Positions 10,655-22,072 of a stretch of 64,000 nucleotides of DNA are shown here, piece after piece. A program made the translations under genes and the position numbers. The notes under the pieces are model-generated. The model worked only from the letters and a program-made list of their open reading frames with translations. It had not been told where the DNA came from and did not search any database. This stretch comes from Ramazzottius varieornatus (taxonomy: Eukaryota; Tardigrada; Eutardigrada; Parachela; Ramazzottiidae). The stretch covers positions 983,153 through 1,047,152 of the forward strand of contig BDGG01000001.1 in the NCBI GenBank assembly GCA_001949185.1, read 5' to 3'. Every line of letters starts with the position of its first letter. The first letter of the stretch is position 1.

Positions 10655-11059
10655 TCACGTTAACACCAAATTGTGTCTACCAAAGACACACAACAGCAAA
10701 ACAATCCCAATGAACGGAACAATGCAGCTGTCACTGACTGATCCAAGTCTTACGGCAGCTGACAACAGACTTGAACTTTGGCCGTTCGCGGCCGCGGGTA
10801 GTCCAGTTCCTGCCTTGTCAGCAATGTTGCTGCCGGAAGCGGGAACGTTTTTTATAAGTAAAGCCGTCAGGTCCCACGTGTTGCATGCTTCACCAGTGCA
10901 GATACACCGGGTGTAATCTTCGAAGTTTGCTTCAAATTTTCCCTCGTAACAAGATTTTCCGGTGTCACGTAGTTCCTTCAGTATGTTCGCAGATACGCTT
11001 CCCGTATAGATGCAGGAACGGTCATAATACCACTTTTCTCCAGATGGCGCTGAAACCAT
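10655..11059 (-). CDS. C-terminal part of a Ly6/uPAR-like GPI-anchored protein
   Basis: The reverse-strand frame carries WYYDRSCIYTGS, then SCYEGKFEANF and CICTGEACN. This spacing, ending in a CN pair, is typical of the end of a Ly6 three-finger domain. It is followed by a small-residue linker rich in Ser/Ala/Gly and a hydrophobic tail (CIVPFIGIVLLLCVF), which looks like a GPI attachment signal. Such proteins sit on the outer face of the plasma membrane. The 5' exons with the signal peptide are not resolved; a second frame at 10978-11214 may hold upstream coding sequence, but I could not join it. The listed start is only the open frame limit, not a proposed start codon. Confidence 0.5.
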   Translation of the reverse strand: MVSAPSGEKWYYDRSCIYTGSVSANILKELRDTGKSCYEGKFEANFEDYTRCICTGEACNTWDLTALLIKNVPASGSNIADKAGTGLPAAANGQSSSLLSAAVRLGSVSDSCIVPFIGIVLLLCVFGRHNLVLT

Positions 11060-11759
11060 AGCTCGTATGATGCCTGATCACCTGAAGCTAAAGAGTAAGC
11101 CAGAGAGGCCTGCCTTCCGTTTAGCCTGGTTTCTATTTCGCGCCTGCTGAGTGCATGGCAGGCACAGTACAAAATGGGGCGTCTTGCCATTGCCGCTTCC
11201 ATTTCATTCCCCAAGGTTTCTACTGCACCTCAAGAAAACCTTAAAAACTCAAGTCTGTGAGACAGGAAAGTTCCTGACTTGCACCCAATATGCAACCAAA
11301 TCGCCGTCGCATTGAACCCCGAGGTGGCCCAAATGTATTTAGGACAGAATTAAGGCTCCACACGCTTTCCGGACCGGGAAGGCGGAGCCGAGCTCAAACG
11401 TAATTTAGCAGACACAAAACTATCTAGTCTGCAATTGAAAACCTAGTAGAATCACAGGAATGGTGAGCTTACTTTAAAAATGAACAAAACCGTAGAATTC
11501 TCCGTTTTTCCAGAAAATCCCCTTTCATGGAAATAAACAACAACTTTTGATTCAAGTTGTGCATATTTTTTTTCGAGAATTCTCCAAGTGGACTGAGCAT
11601 TGTTGTAGTTGATTTCGGTCTTAAAAACACAACATTAAAAGCGGAGAAGGCAGAATAGAATTTTCAAAACTAACTCAAAAGTAGCAAAAGTCTATGTCGA
11701 CTTCCTCCGTTTTCACGAAAAGTCGTCATGCTGCCAAGAGCTGCACTCCCAACCAAGAC

Positions 11760-12307
11760 ATGGGGCGCCGCTTGCGTCAAAACTATTTCGTCAAGAGTTC
11801 TCGCAGAGTTTCCTAAACCACCTAACATGCTTTGCCATAGTTTCAGTTTGCACGATTTTTCATTTCGAACTTTGTGTAGAACTCTCGAACCCTGGCGAGA
11901 ATTCGTGCCGCGGAAAAAGGTAGCATAAAAATGCGTGTCTTTTTTTACCTTGGTCGCCCCTCCACCACTGAGTCAGGCGCGCAGGCATGTAGAAACAAGG
12001 CTCCTTACGACACCATACAGCATATACCACCATCATTTGGTGACGTCAGAGAGTCCGTTCCTGTTTGTGCGCGCCTATGACTCACGGTGGGAGGAGCGAC
12101 CAAGCTCAAAAAAGACACGCGTTTTTACACTGTAGTTTTCCGCTACACGAATGCTCGTCAGGGTTAGAATTCTCGAACTCTACACAAAGTGTGAAATGAG
12201 AAGTTGGGCAAACTGAAACCCTGGCAAAGCAGGTGCGGTGGTTTAGGAAACTGCGAGAATTCTTGCGAAAAAACGCGTCGAAAGTTTTGACGCAAACGGC
12301 GCCCCAT
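11760..12307. repeat. Long foldback element, arms of about 230 bp
   Basis: Begins ATGGGGCGCCGCTTGCGTCA and ends with the inverted TGACGCAAACGGCGCCCCAT. The arms stay recognisable for about 230 bases each (for example TTTCCTAAACCACC and GGTGGTTTAGGAAA) around a centre near 11990-12070. Arm divergence is moderate, so the insertion is not very recent. No open frame. Confidence 0.85.
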
Positions 12308-12330
12308 AAACACAAGCTTGATGATGGGAA

Positions 12331-13117
12331 AGTGTTCCGATTATTGTAATACGTAATTGAAAATGGCCAAATTTGACGGTTTTCGGATTCCGATAAAACA
12401 ATTCAAATTATAAATTCTGGATTGTGCATTTCGATTAATCGGAATTCAATTGGAATCCCAGAGACGCGACGATATTTTAATGTACAATTGAAATCCAAGA
12501 TGTTGGTAGTTCAGATAATGACCGTCAATGAGAGGCACGCGATATGCACCTAGGTATATCATTTTCTCACCTTCTGAAGCACCGCAAGTGCTTGATTGAC
12601 TGAGCAACGGTGCGCTTGTGCGTGCTGCACTGCCGCTCAGGATTACAATTCGTACGTAGTGCTTCGCAAAGGAGTTGCAGTGCGTCCTCTTACGCGCAAC
12701 CAACACCCGGTGGGCCTGCCTGGCGTTCTGTTTCTGAACTGTGGATCACGTTTACGCTTACGCGATGTACCGCGGCTCCTTTGCAGTGCATAACAGTCCG
12801 TTCTGACGGCAGTCATTCGTACTGGATACCGGGAACGACGTAGTCCACACGGAACACCAGAGAGTCATTCTAGACGCTTAAAACATCCCGCGCGGGGTAC
12901 CGAACAGAGATGCCAGTTTTATGGAAACTAAAATAACAAAACACTATCGCAATAACTCAAATAATTTCAATTGTAGTCGAAAGTCGTATTTGAATTAATC
13001 GTAATTGATAATCCAGCCATGATGACGTGGCAGCAATTCAAATTGCTGCTGCGCGAGGAATTTAGATTAATCGTAATTGCAATTGAGAACTGAGAACGTC
13101 TTATCGGAACAACACAG
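12331..13117. mobile_element. hAT-like non-autonomous element, degraded copy
   Basis: Starts AGTGTTCCGATTATTGTAAT and ends TTATCGGAACAACACAG, matching the ends of the 1542-3080 element. The interior is likewise AT-rich with AATTC-type runs. The target duplication is not recognisable, and the first base of the left terminus seems lost. It starts directly after the foldback element at 11760-12307. Confidence 0.7.
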
Positions 13118-13384
13118 CCCCAAAAGAGCACTGTTTTGGCTACCTGTCCACACTTTAAAGTGACAATGATGCGGGATAAGAGGGACCGAAATTTTGCGTC
13201 AAAATTTCTTGACGTTATAAAGCGTGGAAATACGCCTGCATCTGTTTGGACGTGAAACTCCCATGTGAGGGTATCTCAGCTGGTTTTTTACCCATAGAGT
13301 TGTCGGCGAGATCTTCTCAAATGGGCGAACGGTTTTCTGAGACTTCTGTCCGTGGCGGCTTACCTCGTGATGCCCCTGGATATT

Positions 13385-15014
13385 CAGGGAGGGGAGCACT
13401 CTCGTACAGAGAAATTTCTGAGCCGCTGCCCAGATCTCTTCCTAGAGAAAATCGTGAGCGATCTTCCGACTTCGGAAATCGTTTTGCATGTTTTGATTGA
13501 CAGGATTTGCTCTTGGTCATCCCGCCATCGGGGATATTTTTCTTGATTGTCCGCACGCTACAGACCAACCCGCCCACCGTGGACTTTGGACACTGACGTC
13601 AGTCAACCTGTTTTGAAAGTTTTGTCCCATACTTCCGTGTTTTACATCGGGTACCACAGCAAGCGCCCAAGCCGTCCGCAGTCTTTACAGGAAAAGTTCT
13701 ACGTTGTAATAAGGGTTCGGCTTATTTATGGTAATGGGGGATAATTATTTTCTTTGAATCTACAAAGTATTACGGGCGTGGGACGAATTTCGTAATCAAG
13801 CGGGACACGGTAAAGACACTAAAACGGAAGCAAAGCTAGGTCATTGTCATCGTCAAGATCTTGATCCAGGGGCTCCAGGTCTCCGCCCTCTTCAGCCACG
13901 TCCTCAACGGCTTGCTCGTCACCAACTGCCTCAATGCGGTCTTCCTTTGTGTCGATATCCCAGTAGTCATCCTCAAGCTTGATGCAATGGGCGAAGAGCT
14001 TGGGAAAGTCTTCTAGCTCGAACATATCAGCAGATTCTTCCCACAGCTTCATCAGATTAGGCAGCTTTCTGGTGGTGTTTTGCTTGGCGACATACCCTTT
14101 GCGGCGGGCCCAGCATTTGGTAGGGCGGCAGACGAACTGTCTCGATGCCTTCTTCGGTCTTCAACAAGTGCCGACCGACGCCCGCGACACCATCTATTTC
14201 TTCCGCCTCGACAACCGGGTCCAAGGTTTCATTTACGTCATCTTCCGGAACGGTGTTGCTCTCGACTGCAGTTCCGCTCGGTGGACCAGTTATCAAATCT
14301 CACTTCGTAGTAATGTTCTGGATGGTGCGTGGAGTTCGCTGGCACAGATGCGCGATTGCCTTACGGCGATCTGCCATAGTGGTCAGAGCATATTTATTCG
14401 ACCCAAAAAACGACCGACCCAGCACTTTCCATAGATGAGCAATATGCCTCACATTCACGGGATACAGAGAAGAACTGGAAAACATCTCTCAGCTTCCTGT
14501 TAGTTTTGTCAGACTACGGTATACGCTATTGTATCAATAGGATACTGTGGTGCATTTGAAAACTGAGGAGACGGTTTTCGCTTGTGTTCGATGGAAGCTC
14601 TTATCTCTCCAGTTTTTTCCTGGATGACTCTTCATACTTTCCAGCTGTGATAGGAGAAGACAACAAAGAAGTTGTCTCGACTCTATCGTTTTCCAACGCG
14701 CAGCATGAAGGTCAGATGCCAGAAGGCCGATAAGAATATCGTCTGTGCCGGTACCTTTTACATTTCACGCACGCAACAGATTTCATTTTTCGCCTGCTGA
14801 CGTCAGAGTCCAAAGACCACGGTGGGCGGGTTGGTCTGTAGCGTGCGGACAATCAAGAAAAATATCCCCGATGGCGGGATGACCAAGAGCAAATCCTGTC
14901 AATCAAAACATGCAAAACGATTTCCGAAGTCGGAAGATCGCTCACGATTTTCCCTAGGAAGGGATCTGGGCAGCGGCTCAGAAATTTCTCTGTACGAGAG
15001 TGCTCCCCTCCCTG
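13385..15014. mobile_element. 1.6-kb inverted-repeat element with nearly identical 220-bp termini
   Basis: Left arm 13385 to about 13604 and right arm about 14796 to 15014 are reverse complements with only a few mismatches, beginning CAGGGAGGGGAGCAC. Such similar long termini suggest recent activity or gene conversion. The interior holds reverse-strand open frames (13819-14485). No clear target duplication was found: the flanking octamers differ. Confidence 0.85.
13819..14485 (-). pseudogene. Broken open frames inside the inverted-repeat element
   Basis: On the reverse strand a frame from 14485 carries VNVRHIAHLWKVLGRSFF, stops at 14300, resumes to about 14057, and a shifted frame continues through KLPNLMKLWEESADMFELED to an acidic end (DQDLDDDNDLALLPF) at 13819. 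The pieces run in one direction inside the element, so they may be the remains of one element-encoded protein or a captured host gene, split by a stop and a frameshift or by unrecognised introns. I do not recognise a transposase motif. Confidence 0.4.
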
Positions 15015-15220
15015 TTGTGATCCCGACCTTAGCGACATGCTCATTGCTCACTGCTCACATTCAGTCGCGGAACGTCATGCTTCGACCTAAAACTGCCGTG
15101 ACAAAACGACGATTGTACTGTAATTTGCAAAAATGTTTGCAGGCCGATCGTATATCAAGCTGACCTGGGGGCAAACAGCAGTTCAAACCTACCCATCAAC
15201 ATCGCAGAGGGCATGACTTC

Positions 15221-15623
15221 TCACTTACAATTTTGGTTCCGGATCGAAGTCGCGTGACGGGCTGTTTCGCCTTCATTCCAAATAGATCCTAGAGGTAATA
15301 ATCTGCCGCATTCCTCGCTGAACTGGCCGGGGACCAGTGAATCCGACGATTTGTAATTCTTGAAACCGATTTCTCGGACCAATGCCCGATTGACCAGGTA
15401 GGCTAACAAAAGCCGGATTCTGGCAGGCAATGCATTCCTTGTTACTGAAAAAGGAGACGCCTCGATAATTGATGGTTATTTCGACTTTTGAGGATGAAAT
15501 GACAGTTGTGTAGTTGGGCATTGCATTGTACGTGTTACTTCAAGAAGGAGTTCCTGACATACCTGTTATCAGTGCGGGAATGAATAAAATACCGAAGACC
15601 AAGATTGTGATAAAACGTCTCAT
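15221..15623 (-). CDS. Small secreted protein, 94 aa, two exons
   Basis: Exon 1 (15623-15563) encodes a clean signal peptide, RRFITILVFGILFIPALITG, ending at G|GTATGTC. Exon 2 (15444-15221) starts after CTCCTTTTTCAG and stays open in the matching phase to a TGA, giving 95 codons. The mature part has only two cysteines and no family match. The last codons contain TGTAAGTGAG, a good donor sequence, so a further exon to the left is possible and the end may be artificial. It lies just outside the inverted-repeat element at 13385-15014. Confidence 0.5.
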
Positions 15624-16004
15624 GTTGGAGGTCCGAATGTTGGAGGACCTTCAGCGTAGCTGAGGTCTTCGCAAATCTTGTAGTATTGCAAAACTAGGTT
15701 AGTTATCTACAATCGCACTGCTAACAGTGGCACTTGAAGGCTCTCGATCGAACATATAGTCAGCAGAATCAAATCCTCGCCTGGTTTCAATTTGCATTCT
15801 TTCACCGTTACGAAAGCAACGTTGTGAATTTGTGATCTATAATTCAGAAACTATATCCAGTATTCCAGTGCGCACGTTTCCTCAGCACACCTCGACTAAG
15901 GCCGGGAATGCCGGAAATATTCCCACCCAAACGAGTCCAGAATTACAATACCGGGAAAATTCCGCCCAAACATGAGGACCGGGAACGTCTGCCGGGGAAA
16001 ACCG

Positions 16005-16054
16005 GGAACGCTAATTCGGGTGGGAATTGTAATTCCCACCCGAATTAGCGTTCC
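16005..16054. repeat. Perfect 24-bp palindrome with 2-base centre
   Basis: GGAACGCTAATTCGGGTGGG plus AATT is followed, after GT, by its exact reverse complement. The surrounding 15900-16080 repeats pieces of the same motif (GGGAA..., TTCGGGTGGGAAT), so this is probably part of a small repeat cluster or a decayed element. Confidence 0.85.
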
Positions 16055-16453
16055 AATACTAATTCGGGTGGGAATCAATACTAGTAATAAACATAAAATA
16101 TAAGGCGAAACATGAGTTGATCCACCGACTTCCAGATCCCGAGAACGTCTTTCTGGTGCAGCGGTAGCGTTTGCTGGCGTGGCCAGCATTTTTCCGTTTT
16201 CGCAGTGGTTCATGTTGGGCCGCGTGGCACTCTGCTACCTCGGTCCATAATGGCGTACGTCTACTTGATTATCGATTCTAACTACACAGTCCGATCGTTC
16301 TCGAGACACCGTATAACATCACAGATACCACGGCTCAGTTTTTCCGCAAATACCTTACGTCAGTTACCACGCTCTCACCACGTTTTACCCTTCAGGTTGT
16401 GTATACGTTTACACGCTCCTTCTAATGCTTTCATTGTCCTGTACACGCTCGAT

Positions 16454-16631
16454 GGGAAATTAAAGGACAGTAAAGTTCTGGGAAAGGCGGATAGGACGGT
16501 AAAGTGGAACTTCAACCGTGAAAAAGAGTTGGGAAGTACAACAGTGTGAATCGGTCGTGTACGTACGTGTTTCCTTACCACCGCTACCGTAGCGAAAAGG
16601 CCTGTCCCAAAATTTTTTACTGTCCCCTAAT
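16454..16631. repeat. Compact inverted-repeat MITE, family 2
   Basis: Left end GGGAAATTAAAGGACAGTAA, right end ACTGTCCCCTAAT. Interior blocks such as ACGTACGTGTTTCC and CTACCGTAGCGAAAAGGCC are reverse complements of 7190-7240 in the larger family 2 element, so this looks like an internally deleted relative of about 180 bp. Confidence 0.7.
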
Positions 16632-16965
16632 CAACCATCGTGCGTGCATTATTCATCACGGAACAGTTAGCTGGCACCGGGAACACCGCACAACTTTCAA
16701 GGCAAAACAACTGACTAGAAAGATCCGAACGGGAGTACCAGGAATGATAAGTTGGATGGGAGTTGGAAAAACAGGATTATTCCAGAATTTCACTATTTGC
16801 TAAACGTAGTCTAAGCTCTGTTTCACCAACGATAGACCCCAAGACTTTCCAGACGGTGAACCTCCTGCAGAACCACTTAAGCCCACATTGGCTTTGAATG
16901 TTCAAACCGCTGGAAGAGCTATCGAATGGCTGTTCCACAAAGCTGGGCTTACCTCTCGATCATAA

Positions 16966-17007
16966 CTGCTTGAACAATGGCTGTGCAGACAGCCATTGTT
17001 CAAGCAG
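16966..17007. repeat. Perfect 19-bp hairpin with 4-base loop
   Basis: CTGCTTGAACAATGGCTGT, loop GCAG, then the exact reverse complement ACAGCCATTGTTCAAGCAG. No other copy was seen in the window. The perfect stem with a tiny loop does not look like an animal microRNA precursor, which has a longer imperfect stem. Confidence 0.9.
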
Positions 17008-17730
17008 TCTTGTGGCGTTTGAGTTTTGCGCTTGTCTTAATCAGCTCGACCATGAAACCGCTGTACGTATGTGCTTATCGCATCGCATCAATGTGGGTGT
17101 CGTGCGCCGCTTGTCGCACGCAGCCGCGCTGGCTACGTCACGTAACAAGAGGATGCCCTTGCCACGTCCTTTGCAACATGATGCACTATCATCGAGCATT
17201 GGGATCTGCTTCCCGGGCTTCAAGTTTTTGATCGATGTCGAAGTTTACAATTCGTTCAAATGAGGCCGTTATTTTTGGAAAAATACCACTACTTTTGCGA
17301 AAACAGCTTTTTTGAGTGCACCTGTTCTGCTTCAAACATGCGGATTGTTCTGTTGAGTGCTTCTGTGAATGCTGTCCCGAAATCAGTTTTGAGTTTTGTC
17401 TGACAACGTTCGAAACCAAAGGTTTTTGGTGGAAATCTAGGCAAGGTCTCGAAAATCTGATCTTGCATTCTGGGAGCAGTTTCGATCGCAAAGTAACCCC
17501 GGAATAAGGTATTACACACCCTGGTGCATCTACTGGACAGATTAAAATGTTTCAGCAAGTCCGTGAAACGGGAGAAATTTGGTTCTCGCTGCCTCTATCA
17601 GGTGGCTTTATGCCACCTGATTTTTATGCGCGGAAAAGCACGTTTTCCTTTTTTAAAAAATTCCAGAAGTCGTAATACGACAGCTTTTAACTGGCATTGT
17701 TGGTTTCAGAGGTCTTCTTGTCCCATTTGG

Positions 17731-17936
17731 CCATGGCACATGAGTTACAGTGGGCAGGTTGCGTTTCGTCGATTCTGAATTCTGACTGATCTCTACGTCA
17801 TCTTATCCGACTGTATGGTGTACGGTTGATGAGTGGCACTGCCACATTACTACCTTGGCTCACCGATCAGCTGTTCGTAACGTAACGAACTGAGCCCTAG
17901 GACCGTAACCTGCCCACTGTGGCTCATGTGCCATGG
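17731..17936. repeat. Inverted-repeat MITE, ends CCATGGCACATGAG
   Basis: CCATGGCACATGAGTTACAG at the left is matched by CTGTGGCTCATGTGCCATGG at the right; the pairing runs on into GTGGGCAGGTT/AACCTGCCCAC, giving termini of about 30 bp on a 206-bp element. It lies 15 bases before the hAT-like copy at 17952. Confidence 0.75.
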
Positions 17937-17951
17937 TCTACGGGTTAGGAA

Positions 17952-18586
17952 CAGTGTTATTTTAATGATTGTAATAAATAATTGAAAATGGCCGAAAACC
18001 GGCTCTTTTAAATTTTACTATCATAATTAAAATTGCCAAACCCAGCCGACGGATTTTACTACATAGTGAAATTATAGTAAAATTGGCTGGATGGTGGGAT
18101 AGTAAAACAGATAATTAAAATTAGGCCAAACTGCAATTAAAATAAGACCGAAATGCGGAAAGGGGGTCGAAACTGCGCCATCGGTGGTATTTCTTGCATC
18201 GTTTCTACTGTTTGACATCAGGCGACATCCGCGAACCGTATCCTAGGTACTGCGTACAAGCTTAGTTTGCGCACCGGGTTATGGAAAACGAGCTGCGCAC
18301 CACATAGTTCCGTTTTCGCACACCGTGAATTGTGCGTGTTTTATGCTGCGATGTATTGATTCAACGACTGAAGAGCTAACATGCGCCAGCATGGCGTGAA
18401 ACCTGCCAGTTGCCATCGCCCCGCAATTAAAATAATTAAAATTGTTACTGCTAACATAAGTAAAATTAATAGATAATTGACGATTCTACGAGAACGGTTT
18501 CCTGCAATCAAAATAATGAAGCCTGGTAGAATTTTACTGATCGTAATAGGAATTGAAATTCCAAAAGTCATAGTAAAATAACACTG
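17952..18586. mobile_element. hAT-like non-autonomous element, third copy
   Basis: Begins CAGTGTTATTTTAATGATTG and ends TAGTAAAATAACACTG. The flanking octamers GTTAGGAA and TTCAGGAA agree at six of eight positions, a plausible decayed 8-bp duplication. The interior is AT-rich with AATTAAAAT runs in place of the AATTC runs of the first copy, so it represents a diverged subfamily. Confidence 0.7.
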
Positions 18587-19627
18587 TTCAGGAAAACCTT
18601 TGGTTGGGTGGTAACCTAGCTCCACAGGATGGTATGATTCGCCACCATGTTGCTTTGCCCGCTCCTGAAAGAAAAAAATCTGAAAGAGAGTAGCAAAAAC
18701 TTCCCCGTCTGGGTTTCAATCAAGATTTTTCTTCCACCTGTCAACGCGCGGGCCTAGAACCTACCACCTGAGAACAAGAGTGCTGGTATACAGCATATGG
18801 GTTTCGGCAGCCCAATTTACGGGATAACAACTTAAGGTCCGGATCACATCTTTTGCCATGAAATTGTAGGCAATGTTAAGGCGCATCGAGGGCTAGTTTC
18901 GCTACGCTTCGCCACGGATAGACGTTTCACAAAACTGTGCACCCTTGTGAGAAGACTTTGCCGAAAAATCTAGGGGTGATTAGTAGCTGAAGCACCACCA
19001 CATCGGGGTTTATTATCGAAAACCTTGTCCGTCGAAACTTCGAATCACTTCGAACTTTTCTGACGAAGTCGTCTGACCAGTGGTCAGATGGCCAAATGGA
19101 CTTCGGCATCGTGTTCATCAGTCTAACTTTTCCCTTGGGGTCCCAGAACTTTATAGTCGATTCTTGACCAATTTGACCAGCGATCGTTATCTCGTAAATT
19201 GGGCTGCCATATCTCAATAGTCTCATGCGAAAAAAACTTAAACGACAACTAACAACTTTGCAACAAACACTTGAACTCAGTTCTTCGAAAAGTAACAGGT
19301 CATACTGTACTTCCGCACCTAATAATACCTGGCAAGAGACTTGCTGTATTGTTCTTTGCTTCTCGAGTACTATGGTCAGATTCCACAAGACTTTTTCTAG
19401 CTAAGGAGCCGCGAAGCAAGCAGTAATTTGTGAAATCGGACGCTGAGAACTTCGCCATGCGATTTACAGTAACATTTACAAGTCTGATATTTTCTCCTCG
19501 AACATCAGGAAATAGTCGAGCTAAGATTTCATGACCGTTGAATATTCACTGCTAATAAAAACGAGTTTCTCTGCTGCTTCTTTTTCCAGTTTCAATCCGA
19601 CACTCGATCTCTGGGTACACGCATGGC

Positions 19628-19740
19628 GAGATATTACGGGCCAGTAAAAATTACGGGCCAGGCGGAAAAAGACGGCAAATTTACAATTTGTATGGAAGTC
19701 AGAAACAGAAATCGCACAAATGACGTTGCGTAGTAAAATT
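19628..19740. repeat. Single terminus of a family 2 element
   Basis: GATATTACGGGCCAGTAAAA followed by TTACGGGCCAGGCGGAAAAAG matches the inverted end of the element at 7155-7878, and the GACGGCAAATTTACA stretch that follows matches the reverse complement of 7500-7540. No partner end was found nearby. It provides the empty-site comparison for the MITE at 7541-7831. Confidence 0.65.
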
Positions 19741-19985
19741 CAACTGTAGAACATTGTCATGGACAGTGGCCATCAGCTGATCAGCTGTTTTACTCTAAAG
19801 CTTCTATGCTGCTGTCGACTTTCTCCCGGAGGCCGAAGAAGTCTTGGAATAGTTTGAACTGTTGAAGGTATAATGAAGATCTGACGAATTAAGGAAGAAC
19901 TTGTACAAGGCGGAGGCAGAATTAAGCAAATAGATAAAAGTTCATGCAGTGGTGTGGTATCGTGGCAGCTGGCATCTATGAAAAT

Positions 19986-20724
19986 TCAGGATTCGACGTC
20001 ACGCTGAGCACCGATTTCGGATGGAGTATCGACGCACCCAACGCCAGGTAAAAAGTAGCCAGACGAGCACCCGCATGTTGCCGTCGATGGCAGACAACTA
20101 AGACCAGAGACGCCGCTCCTAGGAGGACGTATTGGTATCCCACACTGGTAGAGGGTCTCGCCTTTCGGTTTACAACAGCGACCGTAGGCACCTGCAACAT
20201 CGACGCATGGATTATTTTTCACTCGAACAGTAATCTTTCCAGGCAGGAGACAGCGTATAAAGTGCAGCGCTATCTACTGTTGCATAACAATCCTCCTTTC
20301 CCATGACGCTTGAGTGCTTGGCACATGCAAGTACCGATATCCCCATTCGCAACAGGCTTCCAACACTCATGACCGAGCCCTTTCGCACAGTCGTTGTTGT
20401 CCTTGCATCTGCTTGTGGCCCGGTTAGCTAGATGGTGAAGCAAAACACTCGAACCGTAAAAGCTAACTTTGTAAGACACAGATTATTTTAGTATGTAACG
20501 AACGCATGTACTGGTGCTGCATCGTCGATGAGTTGTAGGCTGGGCTTCCCGGTGTACCAGCTGGGATCGCTGGTACAGGTGGCTTTGACTTCGTGGCCGG
20601 TTGAGGGCCCTGGGCTTTCAATATGGTGCAGGTACATCTTCCGAGCGCCACATCGCAACGAGAGTCTGCGTTGTTTTCTATTTCAGTGGCGCTTGGACAC
20701 TCTGGAAACGCCTGCCTGAACCAA
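19986..20724 (-). CDS. Cysteine-rich EB-module-like protein, probably secreted
   Basis: Three reverse-strand coding blocks follow each other. The first (from about 20724, after a TTCAG acceptor) has CDVALGRCTC and a Pro-rich linker (KSKPPVPAIPAGTPGSP). The second (about 20436-20284) has SRCKDNNDCAKGLGHECW and GTCMCQAL. The third ends at the TGA at 19986 with GAYGRCCKPKGE, STATCGCSSGYF and GVGC. The C-x(n)-C-x-C spacing is typical of EB/EGF-like cuticle and lectin-type repeats of ecdysozoans. Blocks two and three can be joined through a tiny intron (A|GTAGAT...CGAG|TG), giving CNMKNNPC; the join between one and two is not settled. The signal-peptide exon was not found. Function unknown. Confidence 0.5.
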
Positions 20725-22072
20725 GATATTGGTCGGTGCTGTGCTGCTCGCACTCCGACGCTTCGCGCCTGCCGTGACGTCAGGCTTAACGGTGCGCTAC
20801 TCAGCTGTTCTCAACATAGGAATTTTTTAGTGACATGGCTGTACTGGGCGAGTGGTCTGTAGCTGCATTTTTGGTGCTCTTTTCAGTGATGCAACTGTTG
20901 GTCGCAAAAGGTATTCGAAATTGCTTACAGTCAAAATGTGGTTGGAGTTGCGGATAACTTAGTGACACTGCATGTTTTTGTGTGGCAGGGATCGGTGACA
21001 GGTCGGCGAGTTCGCTCGTCGCGGCTGCCCTGCCGAGCTTGTGAACAGTTCTTGTCGCCCGGGTTAAGTGGCGCATCCTTTTTTTCAGTTCAGAGCTTGC
21101 GATATCTGAAGGCTTGAACAATTTCATCGTCCATTCAGATCTCGACAGACTTATGAGGGCCTCGGTTCGGCCTGATAAATCAGGCTTCGACCAGTTCGCC
21201 AATCAACCCTGGTAATACCGCTTCGTCGAGCTAGCTGCTAGCCGTGCCGTTCCGGTTAGGTTGCAGTGGAGTGATCGCTCTTGCCCGTTAAGCATCCATA
21301 TGGATAACGAGGAGTCGGGTTCTCAAGCCTATTAAGCTCACACTCACAACGCTTTCCCGTCATTGACACATGTGCGTCGACACGTGTGGTTGATGGTTAA
21401 TTCCGTTGGTTCAATGGCCTTGCTATTCCCTATATCCAACGAGGGAACAGTGTCGGTGAACTCCAAACGCAGGACAATACCGCGGCTAGAGCAACGGAGG
21501 GAGTGGCGATATAAGCTCTAAGATCGTACTTTTTCTTACGCGGACTGTGGCAAGCTTGCAAAGTCAGTTTTATTCGCAAGAATGTGCTTTTCGGAAGTAG
21601 AAAAGTGGTGTGAAGCTCCTCCAAAGAAACGCTAGTACTGGATCTTCTGTCAAATAAACCTGCGGGTATAATGGTTGGACAGCGCCCTCTGACGAGACTA
21701 GTAATCGTGCTGTTCACACAATACTGCTGTATATAGGTGAATAAAAGACGTGTCCGAAGAGCATCTGTTTCGTCGTGAGATTTGGTGGACCGATAGTGAC
21801 TTAACAGATAGTCTCAGAAACCACAGTTCCAGCAAGAAAACGGCCAGCCTCGAATTTCCGTAAAGCGACGCGGATTCGATCGTGAGTAATCGTACGTAGC
21901 GTTCCCGCGAAGTTGACAACAGTCTCTACTCATAAGACCTAGAAGTTCATATCTGGATCTGTTTTACCAGCTGGCCAATTCCGCGTTCTGTGTGACAAGT
22001 TTTCTTTTCTTCAGGATTTGGCTGTTTGTACCATTGCTGAAGACTCTGTACCCGAAGCTCCACTCACACAGA
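20725..22072. other. Gene-free spacer upstream of paralog A
   Basis: Apart from scattered open frames without splice or family support, I see no gene here. It should hold the missing 5' exon of the EB-like gene (to the left) and the promoter of secreted paralog A (to the right). Confidence 0.4.

Noticed and set aside
10978-11214. Upstream exon of the Ly6-like gene
   Set aside because: Joining it to the C-terminal exon would need an intron of about 20-30 bases, too short to be credible.
16966-17007. microRNA precursor
   Set aside because: The stem is perfect and short with a 4-base loop, unlike animal pre-miRNAs.
18803-19215. Inverted-repeat element with GGCAGCCCAATTTACG ends
   Set aside because: Only about 20 bases pair and the rest shows no terminal symmetry; too weak to list as an element.
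20801-21202. 133-codon reverse-strand frame as a gene
   Set aside because: No family match, splice signal or initiation context, and composition resembles spacer.
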